From assembly GCA_022599995.1 (NCBI GenBank), contig JAHZLG010000153.1, positions 1 to 5,278 of the forward strand: DNA of 5,278 bases. The letters run 5' to 3'. Made by a program: the position numbers and the translations under genes. Below the pieces are notes generated by a model. It saw nothing but the letters and a program-made list of their open reading frames with translations. It was not told where the DNA came from and did not search any database. This stretch comes from Alphaproteobacteria bacterium (GTDB lineage: Bacteria; Pseudomonadota; Alphaproteobacteria; CBDBCS01; JAHZLG01). Below are positions 1-5,278 of this stretch, piece after piece. The first letter of the stretch is position 1; the number at the start of each line of letters is the position of its first letter.

Positions 1-2
1 CA

Positions 3-1757
3 CCTTCGAATGCCCTGGCTCAGTCGCCTTATGTCACTGGGGAGATTTTCAGTCTTTCTGACCTTTACCCGCATGTCTTAGAGGGCGGTTTCAGAGAGGC
101 CATGGGCACGTGGGAAAACGTGCTTCTGCCAACCGGATTTCTCGTTCAGCCCGTTATGGAGATGGCACAACAACAAGGGAACTTGTTCGAAAGTCAGCGT
201 GCATCATACGGTGTCCATTTCTTCATTGCGCAAATCAAGCCCGACTTTGTGGCAATTTTTGGCTGTACAGGTCGCGCATCACTGGCAGCCATTCACGCCA
301 CCAAGCAGGGCATCCCATGGATGATGCTTGAGACGGGATTCTTCCTTGATTCCTTCGTTGTCGACACCAATGGGCTTCATTGCCTTCCCAAAAATCGTGA
401 GATAGAAAGCCGTTGGCATCACCAGTTGGCCAGTCATGCTTGCATCGCCCGTGGAGAGGAATTCCGCATCGAGTGGGTGACAAAAAGGGAATCGCGTGAA
501 GAGCAGGTGTCCGACAATTCGCGCCTTGCTCAGCTTCGACGGTTCAAGGGGCAATCCAAGCTGTTATTCATTATCGGACAAGTGCCTAGCGATACCAGTG
601 TTGCCATAAGCTCGAAGCGCTTTCTTGGCATGATGGATTTTGCCCAGCAGATATGCGGTCTGCTTCCGAAGGGGTGGAAGGCGGTTATCAAACCGCATCC
701 TTCGGGCAAAAACCTCCTCAATGCGATCCGGCGCCCCAACGTGGTGATTGTCGAGAACCTGAACATCCACGATCTGTTCGATCTGTCCGATGCTGTTTGC
801 ACGCTCTGTTCGAATGTTGGCTTTGAAGCTGTTCTTGCGGGGAAGCCAGTCTTGGTGGCGGCAGACCCGCACTATGCCCATAAGGGAATGACCATCGATT
901 TTGGTGCCCCCGACACTTTCTTGCAGGCATTGCACGCCGCCGAGTCATTTGTTCCCAATGACACCCTGATCGCGAATTACCTTGGTTACTTGCTCACGGA
1001 CTATCTTGTTCACACCGACGACATTGATGCCCTGCGGAGGAAAATTGCCCGGGCTAAGGAATCGCTGGCAGCAGCCGACGACGCGGATGCTATGTTCGAC
1101 GGGAATATTCCCCCCCAAGTTGCCGCGCAGATCGACCAAGTACGCCACGCGCCAAAGCAACATCGGGCAGTGCATGAAGGCTTGGTGCAAGAGGGGGTTT
1201 CACTAGGGCTTCGTTTGGCTGCCTTGCTCGATCAGATGCAGGGAGGGCGAGGCCATGGCAATATTTTGTGTCCGGCAGATTATGGGGCAGGGTTTGTGCG
1301 GCGGCTGTGTCGGCACTCCGGGTTTCGCCGGTTGGATATTGTGACCCCAACCGAGCGGCTATATACGATGAAGGAGCGGTGGCGGCACTTCCGGCGCCGC
1401 GTGCGGTTTATCACCGACGCCACCCTATATGACGATCATGCGATCGCACGATTAGAGCCACAATCATATGACCTTATCCTTGGCATCGAACTGATTGACA
1501 ACGAACTCGACCCAGTGACGATAGTGAGGAATGCCATCGATTTGCTGCGCAGCAATGGATTGTTACTGCTTGGCTCCGTAAGCCAGCCCCTTGTCGAGGC
1601 AGTCGTGACGGCACTGGATGGGGCAGTGATGATGCGTCCTCTGGGACAGATGGTCGAGTCGGAGGCAACACTGCTCGATGAATTTGTTTTCCAGCATACC
1701 CGCCAGCGATGCTATCTGCTTTGCCGACAAGGCAACGACTCAGCCCTCTTTGCGTAG
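3..1757 (+). CDS. Capsule-synthesis (KpsC-like) glycosyltransferase with C-terminal methyltransferase-like domain; 5' end outside the window
   Basis: Likely transfers a sugar (Kdo in the characterised KpsC/KpsS relatives) during capsule or surface-glycan synthesis at the cytoplasmic face. The frame is open from base 3, so the ATG at 102 is probably internal: 33 sense codons precede it and no well-spaced ribosome binding site lies before it. Counting from that ATG, the family signatures appear in order: GQVPSD (159-164), KPHPSG (197-202), then IHDLFDLSDAV leading into TLCSNVGFEAVLAGKP (234-249) and DPHYAHKGMTID. These match the capsule polysaccharide biosynthesis family (Pfam Capsule_synth type). 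From about residue 365 to the TAG stop at 1755-1757 a second domain resembles a class I SAM methyltransferase: a degenerate glycine-rich motif (ILCPADYGAG), SYDLILGIELIDNE, and LLRSNGLLLLGS. The SAM loop is imperfect, so activity is uncertain. The family call is firm; the donor and acceptor sugars are unknown. The next gene converges on it. Confidence 0.85.
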   Translation, partial: PSNALAQSPYVTGEIFSLSDLYPHVLEGGFREAMGTWENVLLPTGFLVQPVMEMAQQQGNLFESQRASYGVHFFIAQIKPDFVAIFGCTGRASLAAIHATKQGIPWMMLETGFFLDSFVVDTNGLHCLPKNREIESRWHHQLASHACIARGEEFRIEWVTKRESREEQVSDNSRLAQLRRFKGQSKLLFIIGQVPSDTSVAISSKRFLGMMDFAQQICGLLPKGWKAVIKPHPSGKNLLNAIRRPNVVIVENLNIHDLFDLSDAVCTLCSNVGFEAVLAGKPVLVAADPHYAHKGMTIDFGAPDTFLQALHAAESFVPNDTLIANYLGYLLTDYLVHTDDIDALRRKIARAKESLAAADDADAMFDGNIPPQVAAQIDQVRHAPKQHRAVHEGLVQEGVSLGLRLAALLDQMQGGRGHGNILCPADYGAGFVRRLCRHSGFRRLDIVTPTERLYTMKERWRHFRRRVRFITDATLYDDHAIARLEPQSYDLILGIELIDNELDPVTIVRNAIDLLRSNGLLLLGSVSQPLVEAVVTALDGAVMMRPLGQMVESEATLLDEFVFQHTRQRCYLLCRQGNDSALFA

Positions 1758-1947
1758 CCCCGACATATCAATTCGATGGCAAACCCCGCCCTTGAAAGAC
1801 ACTGTGTCGCGTGTCGAGGGCAGTGCCGATGATGGCAAGGAAATCCTGAAAGAAATTTATCGAAGCAATTGCCTTTGTTGGCGTATGGTCTGTCAGCACA
1901 CCGGGTGACTAATTGACGAGCGTTGGTGTCATCGAAGACAGCAAAGG
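1758..1947. other. Convergent intergenic gap, no gene seen
   Basis: This stretch lies between the stop codons of two convergent glycosyltransferase genes. I looked for a hairpin followed by a T-run on either strand. I found only short imperfect pairings, such as GTCA/TGAC around 1891-1908 and ACACC/GGTGT around 1897-1929, with no T-tract. The short + strand frame that runs out of the upstream gene to about 1908 has no recognisable protein features. Confidence 0.5.
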
Positions 1948-3504
1948 TCAGGCATTGGCGGACGTCGCAAGGGGGGCGTCCTCGATGTCGTGCGGGTGAA
2001 CGCCAAGATAGCCGCAGGGTTGCCCGTCGAGTAATTTTCGTGCCCCCTCGGCAAAAAGAGGCAGAACCGTCGCACGAAAATGCCGGTGGGAAAGGTGGTG
2101 GTACTGTTCAAAAACAAGCTTCACATAGCCCTGCTTCGTCATCGGGACATAGTATGCGGGGTAGGGAATAAAAATGCCGAACAAGTATCGCAGGTTGTCG
2201 TGGAAGTCACTCAAGATGGTCAATTGCGGGGTTCCCACAGCATAGGCAATATGGGCGTGCCCAGTGTCCTCCGAGATCGACAACGCCGCATGACCTATCA
2301 GTGAGGCAAAATCGACAATCGATGCCAGCTCGAAGGCCAAATGAATCCGCGATAACGATTCTTCATCGAGTTGGGTGGAAATGTTGCGCACGCTGTCATA
2401 GTGTTTGCGCGAACAGGTCAAGACAAGGTCGTGATCAAAATTATGTAACAAAGACTTAATGACGTCTAACCAGGAAAATGGTGACCAGCTCTTCCAGTTG
2501 ACCGTGGTGCCGATTCCAAGCACGATATAGCTGTTTTGGGGCAAAACGTAGTCGCTCCGCGGGGGGGCGATGGTTTGGAGGGGCAACGAAGGGCGCATGG
2601 CGTTTGCCTCGAGCACAGCAAACACATCATCGATCGTATGGGGGTTGACGCCAAACCAGTCTGCTTCGATGGGAGATCGCCAATCAGAGTGATCAAGTGG
2701 TGTGACCGATGGCTCCATCCTCCGTGCAAGAATGTCTTCGGCTTTTTGTGTGTATTGATAGAGAAGGCGTCGCTGAAGAAATTGCTTGCTTGCCGTTTGT
2801 ACAAAGTAAGGTGGAGTCCGTGGCGAAAACTTTTGTGCCAGAATCCGTTGTGGCTGCGCACAAAGCGCAAGGGCATCATAGAAAAATACATTGCGCACTG
2901 CCCCGGGCACATAAATATGCGTGGCAGCAAGACGATACAGCCCGATCGTGATTGCTAGCCGATACAGCGGGTTAAGCAAAAACTTCTTGCGATGGACGTA
3001 GATCACCTCCATCGCAAACAAGGAGGCAAGTTGCGCGATAATCGTCTCGCCAGCCTGAACTTTTTTCTGAAAGGCTTTCCAACGAAAGGGATAGCTCAGG
3101 CGCAGTTTTGTTGAAAGCCTTACTTTGTTCTCGGAGATTGCCACACCGATAAACCGATGCCCAGCAAAAGCGGGACTCTGCCGCAGGGTATGAAAAACCC
3201 CCATGGTGATGCAGGAATCGCCGAGTGGCCCCTCGAACATGAACACAAAAGTTTTCGGGGCTTTGTGCTTGCGGGGACGCCGCACCAAAGGACGGCAGAG
3301 CCGCCATAGCAAGAAGTACAGGTGAAGCCGAAGGGTTCCCCGTCTTTGCCAAGTTGGCTGAAGGATATGCGGCCCGAAAATATCGTCATAGTATTTCGAG
3401 CCGAGCAAGTACTGCTGGCCGAAATCCGGCGATCGCACGGCTCGCGACCGATCGCCTTGCGACTCATCGGGGGGTGAGGCGGGGCGTGACGAGGCGTCTG
3501 TCAT
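1948..3504 (-). CDS. GT9-family (heptosyltransferase-like) glycosyltransferase
   Basis: A 518-residue GT-B glycosyltransferase resembling the ADP-heptose:LPS heptosyltransferase family (GT9), which adds sugars to LPS core or other surface glycans at the inner face of the cytoplasmic membrane. The N-terminal Rossmann half begins at residue 84 with TFVFMFEGPLGDSCITMG, the family's glycine-containing opening motif. The C-terminal half has YIVLGIGTTVNWKSWSP (326-342) and the donor-site signature SISEDTGHAHIAYAVGTP (409-426), equivalent to the usual SNDSGxxHLAxAxGTP. The first 30 residues are polar and Pro/Ser/Asp-rich. Residues 57-80 (TLRLHLYFLLWRLCRPLVRR and following basic residues) could be a membrane-associating amphipathic segment. 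At 518 residues it is longer than the usual 320-400. The start ATG (3502-3504) has no good ribosome binding site, but the next in-frame Met falls inside the first motif, so this start is preferred. The stop is TGA. The alkyltransferase gene lies 121 bp upstream on the same strand. The sugar donor cannot be told from the sequence. Confidence 0.85.
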   Translation of the reverse strand: MTDASSRPASPPDESQGDRSRAVRSPDFGQQYLLGSKYYDDIFGPHILQPTWQRRGTLRLHLYFLLWRLCRPLVRRPRKHKAPKTFVFMFEGPLGDSCITMGVFHTLRQSPAFAGHRFIGVAISENKVRLSTKLRLSYPFRWKAFQKKVQAGETIIAQLASLFAMEVIYVHRKKFLLNPLYRLAITIGLYRLAATHIYVPGAVRNVFFYDALALCAQPQRILAQKFSPRTPPYFVQTASKQFLQRRLLYQYTQKAEDILARRMEPSVTPLDHSDWRSPIEADWFGVNPHTIDDVFAVLEANAMRPSLPLQTIAPPRSDYVLPQNSYIVLGIGTTVNWKSWSPFSWLDVIKSLLHNFDHDLVLTCSRKHYDSVRNISTQLDEESLSRIHLAFELASIVDFASLIGHAALSISEDTGHAHIAYAVGTPQLTILSDFHDNLRYLFGIFIPYPAYYVPMTKQGYVKLVFEQYHHLSHRHFRATVLPLFAEGARKLLDGQPCGYLGVHPHDIEDAPLATSANA

Positions 3505-3625
3505 GCGTTACGGCTTTTTTAGACTAAAACAATGTTATTCACGGGCGAGGGACAGTCTCCCCCCAATACCCATCGGCAAGAGCAACCGCCACGCTTGTTG
3601 GCGGCATCAATGGCAGCGCGCACGT
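3505..3625. other. Spacer between the alkyltransferase and GT9 genes
   Basis: A 121-bp non-coding gap on the - strand transcript. It contains one perfect inverted repeat (3586-3604) and an AT-rich patch just before the GT9 start (3512-3540). No convincing -35/-10 pair is visible, so co-transcription of the two - strand genes is possible but unproven. Confidence 0.4.
3586..3604 (-). terminator. Possible weak hairpin terminator after the alkyltransferase gene
   Basis: CCGCCA (3586-3591) and TGGCGG (3599-3604) form a perfect 6-bp inverted repeat around a 7-base loop. It starts 21 bases past the stop codon of the - strand alkyltransferase gene. On the - strand it is followed by TTGCTCTTG, a poor T-tract, so it could only be a weak or attenuating terminator, or it could be chance. 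Confidence 0.25.
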
Positions 3626-4525
3626 TCAAATCAACACGGGCGCATCGGGTGACAGTGCTCGATCCTTCGCGGCAACCCCTCCCGCCCCTATCGCCCCAGC
3701 ACCACCAGCCGCCTTCGAGGGGGCGACCGCGTCGCCCTCAAATGCCAACAGGCGTTGTTTCAGATCGCCCCCCCAGCGGTACTTGAACACCCCCACATCG
3801 CTCCGCACAACCCGATGACACGGCAAAAACCACGAAAGAGGGTTGCTCCGGGTGACATTGCCCGCAGCCTGTCCGCCGCCTTGGCCGTAGCCGAGTAGCG
3901 ACGCAAACCCACTGTAGGTCACAGTCGATCCGAACGGGATCGCCGACAACCCTGCCCACCCCGTGGCAAAACCTCGTCGCTTGCCACCATCCTGGCTGGC
4001 GTCATGCCATCCAAGCCGAAAGGGATAAGAGGACAGCGAACGCCCCCCCGCATCGTTTTTCTCACCCCTCACGCCTTCCTTGCCCACGTCGCCTCTTCCT
4101 AACATCCCAGCATTTGCCGCGGGGGCGTGTAAGGCCGTTTGCCAAAATGTCCCCCTTGCCGCCGACCCGCGTACTGGTAACACCGACAGGGGATCGTGCT
4201 TATTGAGAAGGTTCTCCAGCACGCTCTCGGGCGTCATGCCAGTGCCAACAAAGCCAAAGCGCAACAGCAAGCCGCCGCCCGACTCATCACCGAGATCGAC
4301 ATCACCGGCATCATCCTTATCCTTATCCTTTGGAGGCGTCTCTGCACACACCACGACAGCCAATCCGAACAAGGTCTCCAGCACGTGCCACTGCCACCCC
4401 ACCGACTCTAGGTGCGCCCGAGAATAAAGAACAACTGGGATCGACGAGGAAACAGTGTTACCATCCGACACGGCCGGCAGCAACGTAACAGGAATTCGCA
4501 ACGGTAACGAAGGAGTTGTAACCAT
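3626..4525 (-). CDS. ogt: O6-alkylguanine-DNA alkyltransferase (Ogt/MGMT-type), enlarged by insertions
   Basis: Suicide DNA-repair protein that moves an alkyl group from O6-alkylguanine (or O4-alkylthymine) to its own cysteine. With numbering from the ATG at 4525, the active site is PCHRV (235-239, Cys236). In the segment from the human MGMT Arg128 position to Glu172, a hand alignment needs no gaps: Asn-Pro (228-229), Tyr249, Lys256 and Glu263 all fall at the expected distances from the cysteine. Upstream are IPFGSTVTY, with the recognition-helix tyrosine (Tyr204), and FATGWAGL, matching the family's F..xVW.aL. Oddities: about 299 residues against the usual 150-200; a KDKDKDD insertion near residue 66; a long Gly/Lys-rich insertion at about 135-180; an Ala/Gly-rich tail; and Gln219 where the arginine finger is normally found. 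The start is uncertain: in-frame ATGs at 4579 and 4633 also exist, none has a good ribosome binding site, and the extra 36 residues have lower third-position GC and no family likeness. The stop is TGA. The family is clear; activity is less so. Confidence 0.82.
   Translation of the reverse strand: MVTTPSLPLRIPVTLLPAVSDGNTVSSSIPVVLYSRAHLESVGWQWHVLETLFGLAVVVCAETPPKDKDKDDAGDVDLGDESGGGLLLRFGFVGTGMTPESVLENLLNKHDPLSVLPVRGSAARGTFWQTALHAPAANAGMLGRGDVGKEGVRGEKNDAGGRSLSSYPFRLGWHDASQDGGKRRGFATGWAGLSAIPFGSTVTYSGFASLLGYGQGGGQAAGNVTRSNPLSWFLPCHRVVRSDVGVFKYRWGGDLKQRLLAFEGDAVAPSKAAGGAGAIGAGGVAAKDRALSPDAPVLI
4315..4330. repeat. CCTTAT hexamer tandem repeat inside the alkyltransferase gene
   Basis: Two full copies of CCTTAT followed by CCTT (4315-4330, + strand). 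On the coding strand they give the repeating Lys-Asp of KDKDKDD, an insertion not expected in the family. The unit is a multiple of three, so slippage here would change length without breaking the frame. Confidence 0.6.
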
Positions 4526-4780
4526 GGGGCAAGCATACCTGGTTGAAATAAGAAAACAAGCATGATATGCTCGGCACATGTGTGATCCCAGAAGGGAAAC
4601 ACGATCCCCAATGTCCGAGTGACAACGTCGCACTGCGACTCAGCGACGGAGACAATAAGCGGAATGCCAACCCATGCCCCTGATGGTGGCTTCTCTTGTC
4701 GCCCTGCGCAGCGCACGTCGGAATCAACGGCAGAATTGCCACGCACAGGTCATTGCCCGGTGACCCACAAGGAGATCGAT
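4526..4780. promoter_or_regulatory. Divergent intergenic region, presumed to hold promoters for both flanking genes
   Basis: The alkyltransferase gene leaves to the left and the right-edge gene to the right, so promoters for both probably lie here. The best - strand candidate I see is TTGTTT, 16 bases, TATGCT, ending about 10 bases before the ATG at 4525. It is a weak match and would leave almost no leader. On the + strand no pair is convincing. If the alkyltransferase starts at 4633, the region shrinks to 4634-4780. Confidence 0.3.
4769..4774 (+). promoter_or_regulatory. Strong ribosome binding site of the right-edge gene
   Basis: AAGGAG, a full-strength Shine-Dalgarno core, with a 6-base spacer (ATCGAT minus overlap) before the ATG at 4781. 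It is the best ribosome binding site in the window and fixes the start of the gene that runs off the right edge. Confidence 0.8.
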
Positions 4781-5278
4781 ATGATCATAAAAGAGATCGC
4801 AAGAAAGATCGCAACAGAACCTGTCCCGGAACGAGAGGCCGATTCGGTTACGGATTCGGCAATGGCGTCGACCACACCCACATCCACACCCACAAGTGCA
4901 ATGACACGTGACAATCGACGCGACGCCCGCAAGCCTGTCCATCACAGGCGGCAGGGGCACGTCCCCAGCATGACAGCGGCACTGCTCGCCCTGGCAGCCT
5001 GTGCCGATGATGCTGCCCCAGCAGCCACCACCACCACGATCACCCTTGGCGATGATGTTGTGCCGGCAACAAACAGCATCTCGGCGATAAATGGCTCCGA
5101 TGGCAACGCCAGCATTACGATTGTTCTTGCCGATGGTCTCAGCGAGGGAGGGGATATTCTCAGCGCGGTTCAACTGGTGGCAAATGACCGCACAATCTTT
5201 CTCTCTGATCTAGATGCTAACGATGTAACCGTTACGGCAGGGGAAAACCAAGCAAACAATGCCACGACCCTCACCATC
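4781..5278 (+). CDS. N-terminal part of a probable exported, Thr/Ala/Asp-rich surface protein or lipoprotein; runs off the right edge
   Basis: An uninterrupted frame of 166 codons from an ATG with a perfectly placed AAGGAG to the last base of the window; no stop is reached. Residues 1-63 are hydrophilic, with a TTPTSTPTS patch (36-44) and a basic stretch (TRDNRRDARK, HHRRQ). Residues 64-74 (MTAALLALAAC) form a short hydrophobic run ending in a lipobox-like LAAC, so Cys74 could be lipidated. That would make residues 1-63 an unusually long n-region, or the true export start could be the ATG at 4970, which has a poorer ribosome binding site. After Cys74 the chain is Ala/Thr/Asp/Asn/Gly-rich with alternating beta-type patterns (TITLGDD, NASITIVLADG, NDVTVTAG, TTLTI) and no further cysteine, the look of large secreted adhesins or repeat proteins. 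I recognise no specific family. It diverges from the alkyltransferase gene. Confidence 0.65.
   Translation, partial: MIIKEIARKIATEPVPEREADSVTDSAMASTTPTSTPTSAMTRDNRRDARKPVHHRRQGHVPSMTAALLALAACADDAAPAATTTTITLGDDVVPATNSISAINGSDGNASITIVLADGLSEGGDILSAVQLVANDRTIFLSDLDANDVTVTAGENQANNATTLTI
4872..4895. repeat. 12-bp tandem duplication in the right-edge gene
   Basis: CCACACCCACAT (4872-4883) is followed directly by CCACACCCACAA (4884-4895), 11 of 12 bases alike. In the + frame it encodes the Thr/Pro/Ser patch TTPTSTPTS, a likely flexible linker. As a multiple of three it preserves the reading frame. Confidence 0.7.

Noticed and set aside
1678..1908. A + strand frame of 76 codons overlapping the end of the first gene and the convergent gap
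   Set aside because: No ribosome binding site, no family likeness, and it starts inside the well-supported methyltransferase-like domain in another frame.
1891..1929. Possible terminator hairpins in the convergent gap
   Set aside because: The pairings are 4-5 bp, interrupted or with loops over 20 bases, and no T-run follows on either strand.
2466..2958. Frames of 140-154 codons on both strands inside the GT9 gene
   Set aside because: They are shadows of the GT9 reading frame, which carries clear family motifs over the same bases.
3532..3786. A + strand frame of 84 codons over the end of the alkyltransferase gene
   Set aside because: Pro/Arg-rich composition typical of the antisense of a Gly/Ala-rich coding region; no motifs.
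4408..4746. Overlapping - strand frame of 112 codons over the alkyltransferase start region
   Set aside because: Rich in Cys and Arg with no recognisable domain, and it overlaps the better-supported alkyltransferase frame and the divergent promoter region.
4724..5173. A - strand frame of 149 codons opposite the right-edge gene
   Set aside because: It contains a CGCGCGCG-type residue run that is simply the complement of the CCACACCCACAT duplication, has no good ribosome binding site, and competes with a + strand frame that has an excellent one.

Overview
The window looks like part of a Gram-negative, probably proteobacterial genome of moderate GC content. The reasons are a KpsC/capsule-synthesis-type glycosyltransferase, a GT9 (ADP-heptose:LPS heptosyltransferase-type) glycosyltransferase, a compact gene layout and a strong AAGGAG ribosome binding site. 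I cannot name a genus; Alphaproteobacteria is only a guess.

Layout. (1) From the left edge to 1757 on the + strand runs a gene already open at the window edge. It encodes a capsule-synthesis-type glycosyltransferase joined to a C-terminal methyltransferase-like domain. (2) Bases 1758-1947 are a short convergent gap with no gene or clear terminator. (3) Bases 1948-3504 on the - strand encode a GT9-like glycosyltransferase with a disordered N-terminus and a possible membrane-associating segment. (4) Bases 3505-3625 are a non-coding spacer with one perfect inverted repeat just past the end of the next gene. (5) From 3626 to about 4525 on the - strand lies an unusually long O6-alkylguanine-DNA alkyltransferase (Ogt/MGMT type). 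It has an intact PCHRV active site, large low-complexity insertions, and Gln where the family normally has its arginine finger. (6) Bases 4526-4780 separate two divergent genes. (7) From 4781 to the right edge on the + strand an uninterrupted ORF with an excellent ribosome binding site encodes the N-terminal 166 residues of a Thr/Ala/Asp/Asn-rich, probably exported protein with a lipobox-like LAAC.

How the genes fit together. The two glycosyltransferases plausibly build a surface glycan (capsule, LPS or a surface modification), but they are convergent and so not in one operon. The alkyltransferase lies upstream of the GT9 gene on the same strand, 121 bp away, and may be co-transcribed with it. 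It is a DNA-repair gene with no obvious link to glycan synthesis. The right-edge protein may be a surface protein, which would fit an envelope-related neighbourhood. I see no CRISPR array, tRNA, rRNA or insertion sequence, and no clearly new multi-gene system. The most unusual items are the atypical alkyltransferase, the glycosyltransferase-methyltransferase fusion, and the right-edge ORF.
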